Assembly: GCF_019956555.1 (NCBI RefSeq)
Contig: NZ_JAHBDQ010000071.1
Location: 1 to 64,000, forward strand
Direction of reading: 5' to 3'
Length of the DNA: 64,000 bases
Origin: Pseudomonas sp. A-RE-19
GTDB lineage: Bacteria; Pseudomonadota; Gammaproteobacteria; Pseudomonadales; Pseudomonadaceae
The position numbers were made by a program, and so were the translations under genes. The notes under the pieces were generated by a model. The model was not told where the DNA came from and did no database searches. It saw only the letters and a list, made by a program, of their open reading frames with translations. Position 1 is the stretch's first letter, and the number at the start of each line of letters is the position of its first letter. This document shows, piece by piece, positions 36,002 through 43,632 of the stretch.

Positions 36002-38725
36002 ATGACTGAAACAACAAGCAAAGTAGAGAAATGGTCGTATCCCCTGAAAGTAGGGACAGCAGAAGCGACGGATCCACAGCAGTTTTATAAGGCGCTGGCG
36101 AAGGCGAAGGATGGTTACTATCCATTAGGTGCCAACGGTCTTTGGCATGGCGGTGTTCACTTTGATGAAGACACCGGTTTGGTGAGTAATCTGACGGAGG
36201 TCAGGTGCATCGCAGACGGTGAAGTAGTGGCTTATCGGATTGACGAGGCATACCCCAAATCAGACTTCGGTTCGACGCATTCTGTTTTTTCAACAGGATT
36301 CGTCCTGGTCAAACACCGTCTGGAAGTTCCCATGCCTCCGGCACCAGCACCTGCCTCCGGTACGCCACCTGCGGTACCTGGGCCAAGTCTGACGTTTTTC
36401 AGTCTGTACATGCATTTGCTGGACTGGAATACCTACAATTCTCCCCCCGCGACCCCCGCGCTAGGCCGGCCGGCCTTCTGGAGCGGTGGTACGTGGAAGG
36501 TCAAGGCAACGGCTAATGACAAGCTTCTGGGGTTGAGGGTTCGGCAGGAGCCACGGGGAAAGCCTGGTTACGGCACTGTGTTAACCGTATTACCCCGCGG
36601 CACGGTCGTTGAAACAGGCGAAGAAGATCACGGATGGCTAAAGGTGGTGAGTGTTACTCCTGTTGATGCCAGTCTTCTTCCGGGAACCGGTTGGGTGTTC
36701 AAGAGACAAATGACGGCTGGTACAACACCCAATAGCTACGTTATCGGTGACGCTGCGAAAGATGAAATGAACCCGCCTCAAAAAGGCCTTGCCGTTCATG
36801 TAACGAATAACCGGACAAGCGCTATAAAAGCAATTCTACCGATTGGAACTCAGGTGAAAATCGGGAGTGACGGGACAAGTGGTAGGTATCAAAAGTTGCT
36901 AGAAATTGTTGGCGGTAGTGCTGTCCCTGCGCTGACCGCAACCAATGGCGTGCTCGGCTATGTTTCGACCGCAATGCTTGAAATGAAGAGTGAGCCGGCC
37001 GAAAAAAATACTGTCCATGTGCTGGAGCGCCCATTTCCGTTAAAGGCTGGGAGCCTGATTGGTCATGTAGGGAAATATCAGAACCACTCTGACCCCGCCC
37101 CCAAAAACCTGCTGCATCTGGAAGTTTTCAGTTGTGAGGACGTCAAGGCATTCACCAATCTGAGCAAGGAGAAGGCTACAGGTTTGCTAGCAGCCGAAAA
37201 AACACTGCTCAAGATTTCCAAAGGCAGCGTTTTGGTCACTCATGTACAAGGAATGAGCGCGACAAACCCACCTAAAGTGACGGACCCTCACAAGATAGTT
37301 GGATACGATTTTTTGGTGCCTGTCGGAGTACTTGAAGCGTTGCCTGCGGAGAAAAGAATTAAGGTGCCTGTCGTCATGGGGGGAGCTACCACCTACACGC
37401 TTTGGTGGCGTTTGGACGGGTTGCTTGGTGATGCCGACGGGAATGAAATCAACGGTTGGTTTGCGGAGCCGGATACTACTTTGTCACGCCACTCGCCCTT
37501 TGAGTGGGAAAGCTTCAGTTTTATTGAAGAAACCGTCAGCAATGTGGACCACTTGGCTGCCTTTCTTCATGCACAGGAAAACCTTAATGAAGAGGAGCGA
37601 GCAACTTATTTGCCTAATGTCGGAAACGCTAACGACGGTCCTGCGAAGCAGCAGTTGTATAAAATACTGGACAAAAATGGCGATAAAAAGCTGACCCCTT
37701 TGGAAATAAAAGAAGCCATAGGTAAGCCTTGGTTCTCTCAGCCTATCTCTCAGATGGTTACGCGCTACGAGAGCGAGTGGCAATACAAACAAGAGAAGTG
37801 GGATGCCCTGGATGAGCTAATGGGGCACAGCGACTCGGATCCACATAAGGGGTGGGTTGAAGAGAAGGCGCGGATTGAACGTTTGAGTTGGTGGGATAAA
37901 CTGATTGGAAAGCATGGAATAACCAGTGATATTAATATTCAACATGTTCATCCAGTTGGGCTAGTCTCAAATTTTCTGACAATAGCATCACCTAGTGTTT
38001 GTAAGAAATGCGGGAAAAATATCGCTTTGACACCGCAGTTTATGAGGAAGGTTGTGGCTCCATCGGTATCGGATGCCTTTATTAGCAGTTTTGTCGAAAC
38101 GGCTAATGCGCAATTTGCGAAATATGAAGTTACTACTTGCACGCAGGTCGCGCTAATATTAGGGCAGGGAAAAGTCGAGACTGGTAGATTCACAAAATTT
38201 AGAGAGAGCTTGAACTATTCTCGTGCGACTTTTACTCCTGCTATTTTGTTTGCCTTAGCGCCAACGGCAATCAACAATGGATTTGTCCGTAAAGGGTTAA
38301 ATCTTACTAATCAGCAGAAATTGCAATATATAGATGATCATTTGTTGGGTAATGATCCTGCATATGGAAAACACAGTTTTGGTAGTAGCGATTATCCAGA
38401 TAACGACTATCGAGGCCGTGGTCTTCTGCATTTAACACATTATGAAACCTACAGGAGATGTGCCAATGCTATTGGCGTAAGAATCGATGCGACACCATTA
38501 TTAGCTGAAACCGATGTCTATGCGATCGTTGCGTCGGGTAGCTGGTTCTGGAAGCAGAATAATATTGGAACTATTGCAGATAATGCTTCGTTAGATATTG
38601 ATTTGAAAATTAAGAAAGTGACAAAAGTAATTAATACCGGGCTTGATCAGCTTGCTCTTAGGAATACCTATAGCAAAGAGATCATGGTCTTAATAAATAG
38701 CGATTTTGGTGGGTGTGCTGGATGA
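36002..38725 (+). CDS. putative T6SS peptidoglycan-degrading effector (M23-like, SH3, EF-hand, GH19-like)
   Basis: A 907-residue protein just downstream of vgrG. The N-terminal region (40-140) resembles M23/LytM peptidases: LWHGGVHFDED (His49, His53), ADGEVVAYR and SLYMHL. A later LLHLEVF is a variant of the usual HxH motif. An SH3-like segment spans about 163-235 (LGLRVRQEPR ... GWLKVV), and a second may follow. An EF-hand loop DKNGDKKLTPLE lies near residue 556. A CKKC pair lies near 665. The C-terminal domain (about 690-907) is lysozyme/GH19-like: ILGQGKVETGRF with the presumed catalytic Glu near 725, RGRGLLHLTHYETY and GSWFWKQNN. There is no signal peptide, as expected for T6SS cargo. It overlaps the next gene by ATGA. 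The enzymatic calls are inferred from motifs. Confidence 0.75.
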   Translation: MTETTSKVEKWSYPLKVGTAEATDPQQFYKALAKAKDGYYPLGANGLWHGGVHFDEDTGLVSNLTEVRCIADGEVVAYRIDEAYPKSDFGSTHSVFSTGFVLVKHRLEVPMPPAPAPASGTPPAVPGPSLTFFSLYMHLLDWNTYNSPPATPALGRPAFWSGGTWKVKATANDKLLGLRVRQEPRGKPGYGTVLTVLPRGTVVETGEEDHGWLKVVSVTPVDASLLPGTGWVFKRQMTAGTTPNSYVIGDAAKDEMNPPQKGLAVHVTNNRTSAIKAILPIGTQVKIGSDGTSGRYQKLLEIVGGSAVPALTATNGVLGYVSTAMLEMKSEPAEKNTVHVLERPFPLKAGSLIGHVGKYQNHSDPAPKNLLHLEVFSCEDVKAFTNLSKEKATGLLAAEKTLLKISKGSVLVTHVQGMSATNPPKVTDPHKIVGYDFLVPVGVLEALPAEKRIKVPVVMGGATTYTLWWRLDGLLGDADGNEINGWFAEPDTTLSRHSPFEWESFSFIEETVSNVDHLAAFLHAQENLNEEERATYLPNVGNANDGPAKQQLYKILDKNGDKKLTPLEIKEAIGKPWFSQPISQMVTRYESEWQYKQEKWDALDELMGHSDSDPHKGWVEEKARIERLSWWDKLIGKHGITSDINIQHVHPVGLVSNFLTIASPSVCKKCGKNIALTPQFMRKVVAPSVSDAFISSFVETANAQFAKYEVTTCTQVALILGQGKVETGRFTKFRESLNYSRATFTPAILFALAPTAINNGFVRKGLNLTNQQKLQYIDDHLLGNDPAYGKHSFGSSDYPDNDYRGRGLLHLTHYETYRRCANAIGVRIDATPLLAETDVYAIVASGSWFWKQNNIGTIADNASLDIDLKIKKVTKVINTGLDQLALRNTYSKEIMVLINSDFGGCAG

Positions 38726-39495
38726 TATCTCAGAACGTTATGCGCGTATTTTTTGCCGTTGTTCTTTTGGTTGCTCCTTACGCTTTCGCGTGCGATGCCC
38801 CTAAAGATTTGACTTATCCGCCGTTTTCGGTAGATGGAGGCTTTATTGTTGTTAGCCCGATTCCAGTGCTTGAGGATGAGGGTAAGCAGAATCCGGAGAT
38901 GGGGCTTGGCATAAGTTTTCTGAACTGTTCCACCGGTACGCTGAAACTTGTCGCGCGGTTGCCTTATGTTGCGGATCCAGGCGAAGTTCGAGATATTTTT
39001 ACTGAAAAAGTAGCGAGTGGTGAGAATGAACTATTCGTCATTCATAGTGCGCCGATTCATGCGTTTACCGGAGTAAGTTACGGAAGTGACTACTTCAGTG
39101 TTATGGTTTTCCATAAAGTGGGTGAGGGTTACTCTGCTGATAAGGAGTTAACAGGCTACTTTGGAAGTGGAGCCGACGTTTTGTCTCCAGATGAGAATGA
39201 AGATAAGCGCATTTATACCTATCCATTTAAGACTCGAGATGTAATTGTTAGTCAGTTGTCATCTAAAAACTACCGTAGCTGGGCGAGTGGTGGCTTGCTT
39301 GATCTGGTTGTAAATAGGAAGACATTTATATATTCGTTGATGTCTCCGGCGAGCGTCACAAAAATGTATTTGATTAAGGGGGATAAAGTGAAGCAGGAGG
39401 CTATTTCAGCTGGCTGGGTTTCAATTTTGTATACAACGGCTAAGAAGAAAGAAATTCGAGGGTGGGTGCCATGTGAAAATGTCGATGGTTGCTAA
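38722..39495 (+). CDS. exported candidate immunity protein 1 of the cell-wall effector
   Basis: A 257-residue protein whose ATG overlaps the effector stop codon (ATGA). The signal peptide, RVFFAVVLLVAPYAFA before CDAP, follows a short lead. An alternative start is the ATG at 38740. The C-terminal part (VKQEAISAGWVSILY...IRGWVPCEN) looks like an SH3-type fold. Two cysteine pairs could form disulfides. Periplasmic location matches a peptidoglycan-targeting toxin. No named family is recognised; function is inferred from coupling and export. Confidence 0.7.
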   Translation: MISQNVMRVFFAVVLLVAPYAFACDAPKDLTYPPFSVDGGFIVVSPIPVLEDEGKQNPEMGLGISFLNCSTGTLKLVARLPYVADPGEVRDIFTEKVASGENELFVIHSAPIHAFTGVSYGSDYFSVMVFHKVGEGYSADKELTGYFGSGADVLSPDENEDKRIYTYPFKTRDVIVSQLSSKNYRSWASGGLLDLVVNRKTFIYSLMSPASVTKMYLIKGDKVKQEAISAGWVSILYTTAKKKEIRGWVPCENVDGC

Positions 39496-39532
39496 TGGTT
39501 TGGTAAAAGTCTCAATCATCTATTATGTTTAG

Positions 39533-39694
39533 ATGCTTGATAATACTAAAAAGTCGTACTTTGCCCTGTGCTTTATTTTATTTGGGGTGAAGAACGTGAA
39601 AGGGGGTGGATGTATTGTCTCAATCCATTCACACCTACTCGTTACTTTTTTGGTTGCCTGTCTTGCGATCGTAATTGCAGATTATCTAAGGTAA
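39533..39694 (+). CDS. possible small membrane protein
   Basis: A 53-codon ORF with two hydrophobic stretches (SYFALCFILFGV and LLVTFLVACLAIVIADYL). No good ribosome binding site precedes the ATG. An internal GTG near 39590 behind a GGGG run is an alternative. It lies in the AT-rich gap between two candidate immunity genes. Weakly supported. Confidence 0.25.
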   Translation: MLDNTKKSYFALCFILFGVKNVKGGGCIVSIHSHLLVTFLVACLAIVIADYLR

Positions 39695-39719
39695 ATCCTC
39701 GTTTTAGTGTGTTTCAAAA

Positions 39720-40001
39720 ATGAACAAAAAGTATGAAAAAATTTTTCTGGTGTCGATAAGTTTGTTTTCCTCTGTGGCTAACTGTGCAGTAATTGCTGAG
39801 AGCTATTGCTTCGAACTGTCCACTAAAGTTCTGATTTAGAGCCTTTACGACCAAGTCAGAAAAAATAGCCAGGTGGTTTCGTCAAGTACGCCATATCGAA
39901 CGTCCCTATTTCTCTAGCGTTGATAGCTTCCCAAAGCGAAGTATTCTACCCGGAGGCACCTTGGAAAAAGACGTAAATGGGGCGAGTTTATTTATGAGGT
40001 A
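39720..40001 (+). pseudogene. decayed exported protein gene
   Basis: The ATG at 39720 opens a signal-peptide-like start (MNKKYEKIFLVSISLFSSV, then ANCAVIAESYCF) that stops at a TAG at 39837-39839 after 39 codons. A second frame then stays open for about 55 codons (WFRQVRHIERPYFSSVDSF ... LPGGTLEKDVNG) to a TAG near 40000. The pattern suggests one or more frameshifts in a former periplasmic protein gene, perhaps a third immunity copy. It has no clear similarity to its neighbours. Confidence 0.35.
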
Positions 40002-40089
40002 GGTTTAACCATCGATATATAAAATATATACTCAGTGTTTGATTTTCATTGTTTTTTTCAACAGTTTTTTGTTTGAGTAGGTTGTTATA

Positions 40090-40629
40090 ATGCGTAAATT
40101 TTATTTTTTGTTATTGGTATTTATGCTTTGTAGGGTCTCCGTGGCTCAGGATGATAGCCTCTATCTGCGAGGGACGGTAGTAGATGGACCCTATAAAACG
40201 ACTGTTGTCGAAAATGCGGAGTTATCGGTTTTGGAAACGGGAGATGCGGAGTATCCCGTGTCTTTAGTCCTCGATGTGAAAAACAACAATGGAGTATCTG
40301 ATAGGCGGTTAGTTGATAAATATGATATTGCTGGTTCGCCACCTAAGGTCGAATCGATATTTTTTTATCCGGTTCAGGATGTAAATAATGTCTTTGTTTT
40401 GGTTTCTTGGGAACTTAACCACAGAGGCATTGGTACCTACGGTACTCTGTATCAGGTCTATGCTTATGCACGAAGTAGTAATGGTAGGTTGATCTCAAAT
40501 CAATTGATTCAGGCTAATAGGTACTTGAGCGGAATCGATGGCTTTAGTGAGGGTGTGCCACAAACGTTTGCTTATAAAGATGCGGCCTCAATAAAGGCAT
40601 ATGTAAAGAAGCACCTTAATACGCCATAA
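40090..40629 (+). CDS. exported candidate immunity protein 2
   Basis: A 179-residue AT-rich gene. The signal peptide (RKFYFLLLVFMLCRVSVA before QDDSLY) predicts a periplasmic protein of about 160 residues, rich in beta-type sequence (VFVLVSWELNHRGIGTYG, YQVYAYARSSNGRLIS). No family is recognised. Its position between the cell-wall effector and the LprI protein suggests a protective role. The preceding Shine-Dalgarno sequence is weak (GAGTAGG about 10 bases upstream). Confidence 0.6.
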   Translation: MRKFYFLLLVFMLCRVSVAQDDSLYLRGTVVDGPYKTTVVENAELSVLETGDAEYPVSLVLDVKNNNGVSDRRLVDKYDIAGSPPKVESIFFYPVQDVNNVFVLVSWELNHRGIGTYGTLYQVYAYARSSNGRLISNQLIQANRYLSGIDGFSEGVPQTFAYKDAASIKAYVKKHLNTP

Positions 40630-40672
40630 CCCCTTACGAAGGGTGTATTAAAAAACTACAAGGATGATTGGG

Positions 40673-42043
40673 ATGAATCAGTTTGTCAGGCTCATTGTTG
40701 GAGCAGTGTTTAGTGGCCTGCTAGGTTTGCCCACTGCGTTTGCGCAGGATGATTGCAACGAGATCACCGTAAGCGAGCAAATTGATAGATGTTCTGATGT
40801 CGCGAAGAACGCTGCCGATTCACAGTTGAATACGAGTTACCACCAGCTGATGGCTCGACTCGAAACACAGTTTCGAGTCGAGCCCGACACAGGGACGGCG
40901 TATACGGCGAAGGTCAAAGAAGCACAGCGTGTGTGGATAAAACTGCGCGATGCGAATTGTCCGCTCGAAGCGTTTGAGATTAAGCCTGGCACGTCCGCCT
41001 ATGTAGCGACGGTGAACAATTGCATCGCAAGAATGAGCCGCGAGCGCACAGTCTTTCTGGACAATATTGCGCCCGACATCTTGAGTGGTTCAGCTGTTGG
41101 GCGAGGGGCAGACGTCTCGTGTCCATCCCAGAACTTTGCTCAGTTTCTGCCGGCGTTCTCCGCCAGTGCTGAGTCTCAGAAGCGCCTCACTGCGCTGGCG
41201 GTGAAGATACTGGTGTTGAAGCGAACAGAAGACCCGGGCCGATTTGAACCTCTTATTACTGCGGAGACGGGCTCCGGTTTAGCGTTTCCGTTGATGGCTG
41301 CGATGGGGGAAGGTAAGGCTGAAGGGGTTGAGATCGAACCAGTCGACAACCGTCACGTTAACGTTGTGGATAAACGGGCAGGCAACAGCAACATCAAGAT
41401 TTTTAACTTTTCTCGAAAGGCGTGCTGGGCGCTTGTGGGTGTTGAAGACTGGTCGATCAGCGAGAAAGAGCTTGTAGTATCCAGTAAGCCCGGAATGAGC
41501 CGTACTGAGAACTTCTGTTATCAACGTGCAGAGGGTTTGGGTGGTTTAGGTGCGCTTGAACAATACCGGCTGACTAAAGAATTGCATGAAGCGTCCTTGG
41601 AAAATTATGTATGTGCTGCAGAGTCGGGTGATCCACAGGCGAGTCTGTCGGCGGCAAGCTTGAGTCTTTCGCAGATGGCACCTCAGTTGGAAACGAGCAA
41701 GCTTGAGGCTCTGTTTAAAGCGGCGGCGACGACATTGCCGACTGGGGCATTGGGTCTCTCCCTTTTTTATTGTAACGGTAACTCCACCGACTATGACGGC
41801 CCCTGCCAGCACCCCGAGCAGGCAGAAAGGGAGATCATTCGTGCGGTTTCCATGGGGTCTACAGATGCGATGAACTCTCTGGCTTCCTATTTTGAGAGTG
41901 GCGACTTAGGAACGAAGGATATGTCCCGGGCGTTGGCCTGTTATCAATTGTCAGCTAACAAAGGTAATCAGGTGGGTATCAACAACGTGGGGCGCTTGGG
42001 ATCGCAAGGCACAGAATCGATCAAGGCCAGTCACTGCATTTAA
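40673..42043 (+). CDS. LprI-domain plus Sel1-like protein, candidate lysozyme-type immunity factor
   Basis: A 456-residue exported protein. The signal peptide ends near residue 25 (LLGLPTAFA before QDDC). An LprI/DUF1311 domain (about 27-115) shows the pattern C..I....QIDRCSD..., LNTSYHQLMARLE and AQRVWIKLRDANCPLEAF. LprI-type proteins inhibit lysozymes. A middle domain of unknown fold follows. The C-terminal part (about 325-450) contains Sel1-like alpha repeats (AESGDPQASLSAA, AVSMGSTDAMNSLASYFESG, ANKGNQVGINNVG). AAGGA lies 8 bases before the ATG at 40673; the ATG at 40664 is too close to it. Following a GH19-like effector, it plausibly neutralises that enzyme. Confidence 0.75.
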   Translation: MNQFVRLIVGAVFSGLLGLPTAFAQDDCNEITVSEQIDRCSDVAKNAADSQLNTSYHQLMARLETQFRVEPDTGTAYTAKVKEAQRVWIKLRDANCPLEAFEIKPGTSAYVATVNNCIARMSRERTVFLDNIAPDILSGSAVGRGADVSCPSQNFAQFLPAFSASAESQKRLTALAVKILVLKRTEDPGRFEPLITAETGSGLAFPLMAAMGEGKAEGVEIEPVDNRHVNVVDKRAGNSNIKIFNFSRKACWALVGVEDWSISEKELVVSSKPGMSRTENFCYQRAEGLGGLGALEQYRLTKELHEASLENYVCAAESGDPQASLSAASLSLSQMAPQLETSKLEALFKAAATTLPTGALGLSLFYCNGNSTDYDGPCQHPEQAEREIIRAVSMGSTDAMNSLASYFESGDLGTKDMSRALACYQLSANKGNQVGINNVGRLGSQGTESIKASHCI

Positions 42044-42082
42044 AGCTTCGAGTGCAGACGTGACCAATGCATTTGAATGAAA

Positions 42083-42113
42083 GAAGGGGACGTTAAGTCC
42101 CCTTCGTATTTTT
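42083..42113 (+). terminator. Rho-independent terminator at the end of the T6SS island
   Basis: GAAGGGGAC (42083-42091), loop GTTAA, GTCCCCTTC (42097-42105), followed by GTATTTTT. It closes the long plus-strand run of T6SS genes and abuts the stop codon of the convergent DUF6124 gene. Confidence 0.8.
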
Positions 42114-42114
42114 G

Positions 42115-42495
42115 CTACGCCTTAGCCCGATACTCCGCCGGATTCGGCGAATCAATGTGATCCAGCGCTCGCTCCACCAACAACCGAACCCCATCTGCCA
42201 ATCTGCTTAGCGCCAAGGCTAAGGAGCGCCGTTCTCCATCAACATCGTTGGCCAGGTTGGCAGCGATGGCGCTGATGGACAGCAGGTCTTCCGAGGCGTT
42301 GGCCAGGAGGGCTTCGGTGTCGATGTCGGGGGAGACGGTGAAGAGTTTGCCTTTGCGTTTGGGTTTTTCGTTGGGTGGTGGGGCGAAATGGTGGTCGAGG
42401 GCGCGTTCGGCGGCTTCGTGGAGTTTCTTCGAATCGAGGGATTCGTAGGGGGATGTGGCTTCGTTTTCTGGTGGATTGGGTGTTGGCTTGATCAT
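42115..42495 (-). CDS. DUF6124 family protein
   Basis: A 126-residue protein of a Pseudomonas family with no known function (DUF6124, formerly grouped with DUF3077-like). Features are LDSKKLHEAAERALDHHF near residue 20, a basic linker KPKRKGK, SEDLLSISAIAANLANDVDG and the helical end LADGVRLLVERALDHID. The ATG at 42495 is the family start. The frame stays open upstream through the structured leader, but that part does not look like protein. It has no clear Shine-Dalgarno sequence, and the start lies next to a small hairpin (GGTGT/ACACC). A truncated paralogue lies at 9.9-10.2 kb. Confidence 0.8.
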   Translation of the reverse strand: MIKPTPNPPENEATSPYESLDSKKLHEAAERALDHHFAPPPNEKPKRKGKLFTVSPDIDTEALLANASEDLLSISAIAANLANDVDGERRSLALALSRLADGVRLLVERALDHIDSPNPAEYRAKA

Positions 42496-42730
42496 AGGTG
42501 TTATCCCGTAATTATGGAGCCGACACCATTTCGCTTGCACTTCGAAAGAGGTGGCAGCTGTGCATAGGTGTGCAAGACCGGCGGGATTACCCGGCAGACC
42601 CGAAGGTCTCCCATACACAACTGCCATAACGGTTCGCGAGCATAGGAAAATGCTCGATGAATTGCCATAACCATTGTGTATCCCGCCGGACTTGCACGTC
42701 CGAGTCACCGATTTTGCGGTGACGAACAGA
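42496..42730 (-). promoter_or_regulatory. structured leader RNA candidate upstream of the DUF6124 gene
   Basis: An 18-position stem joins 42570-42587 with 42680-42697: GTGCAAG pairs with CTTGCAC and CCGGCGGGAT with ATCCCGCCGG, separated by one A-A mismatch. Inside it, ATACACAA (42613-42620) can pair with TTGTGTAT (42674-42681). Two perfect local hairpins also lie inside: AGACC-CGAA-GGTCT (42596-42609) and CGAGCAT-N6-ATGCTCG (42637-42656). CTGCCATAAC and TTGCCATAAC form a direct repeat. Two further hairpins lie on the 5' side in the transcript: CGGAC-N6-GTCCG (42687-42702) and GTCACCG-N6-CGGTGAC (42704-42723). The first competes with the outer stem, suggesting alternative folds, as in a riboswitch or attenuator. 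Confidence 0.55.
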
Positions 42731-42824
42731 GGTTATCGGTGAAGGTGATGGCTGCCTAGTTCATGAACAGCCCGGCGTTTTGAAGGAAATTTCCCAGAGG
42801 TTTGAGGGCATCAAGATCAAAAGA

Positions 42825-42852
42825 TCGCAGCCTTCGGCAGCTCCTACAGAAA
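42825..42852. repeat. single REP element
   Basis: GATCGCAGCCTTCGGCAGCTCCTAC is one half of the REP type seen at 121-178. The rest of the gap between the DUF6124 leader and the SCP2-like gene (42853-43082) shows nothing I can interpret. Confidence 0.55.
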
Positions 42853-43082
42853 TGTGTTTCTTCAGGTGTAGGGCGGGTGTTGGGGTGTGACGCGGAGCGT
42901 CATGGGATGTATTACCACACGGGAGCGTGGGTACGATCAAGGTGGAGGCGGGGAAAGCGTGACTTGGCGGTCATCATGCGGGAAAAGCGGTTCATCTTCT
43001 TCTAACGCAACCCCATGGTGGCGTTCCGGCTTGAAGCGGCTACACTGCGCCAGCCGTTCATTTTTCTTTTGAGGCTATGCGT

Positions 43083-43469
43083 ATGAAATTTCGTTTTCTT
43101 TTGTGGATGCTGGGTTTGTTGATGGGTAAGGCCAGTCGGACTAATCCTGCGTTTCAGCAGCAGTTGGGTGACAAGGCGCTTGTATTCCAACTACAGACCC
43201 TGGACGGGAAAGTGGCGCGGCATTTCTTTGTGAAGGATCAGCGCATTACCAGCAAGTCGGGCGTGTATGCCGAGCCGGCGTTTGCGATTGCCTTTAAAGA
43301 CGCGGCGTATGGTTTTGCCACGATGCAGGCGAAGAACAAGCAGTTGGCGTTTATGACGGGGATTCAGGACAAGTCGATTCAGATCAAGGGCAACGCGGCG
43401 TTGGTGATGTGGTTTCAGGGGTTGACCAAGTATTTGAAACCGAGAAAGAAGCCTGTCGCCATCCGTTGA
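43083..43469 (+). CDS. SCP2-like sterol-carrier-fold protein
   Basis: A 128-residue protein with a hydrophobic N-terminal helix (FRFLLWMLGLLMG) followed by an SCP2-type lipid-binding fold: LVFQLQTLDGKVARHFFV, AFAIAFKDAAYGFATM, QDKSIQIKGNAALVMWFQGL. Conserved in Pseudomonas next to hupA/HDOD genes, so probably backbone. The ATG at 43083 gives the family start MKFRFLL with GAGG upstream; an ATG at 43077 is the alternative. Ligand and role unknown. A decayed copy of its 3' part lies at 45.25 kb. Confidence 0.8.
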   Translation: MKFRFLLWMLGLLMGKASRTNPAFQQQLGDKALVFQLQTLDGKVARHFFVKDQRITSKSGVYAEPAFAIAFKDAAYGFATMQAKNKQLAFMTGIQDKSIQIKGNAALVMWFQGLTKYLKPRKKPVAIR

Positions 43470-43632
43470 TTCAAACGCGGGTCATCGTAGAGTTGGCTCG
43501 GTAAGCCATGGATATGTCCAGTGAGGACAATAGAACTGTCATTACTGATAGGTGCTTTGCGGCGTCTATGCATGCTCCACTGGGTGTTCATAGTCTCTAA
43601 CGGACTGTCAATCGCCTTGATGGAGCAAGAAC

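Noticed and set aside
42496..42708. 71-codon N-terminal extension of the DUF6124 gene
   Set aside because: The frame is open but overlaps perfect hairpins and a long-range helix; the peptide lacks family similarity, so I treat it as leader RNA.
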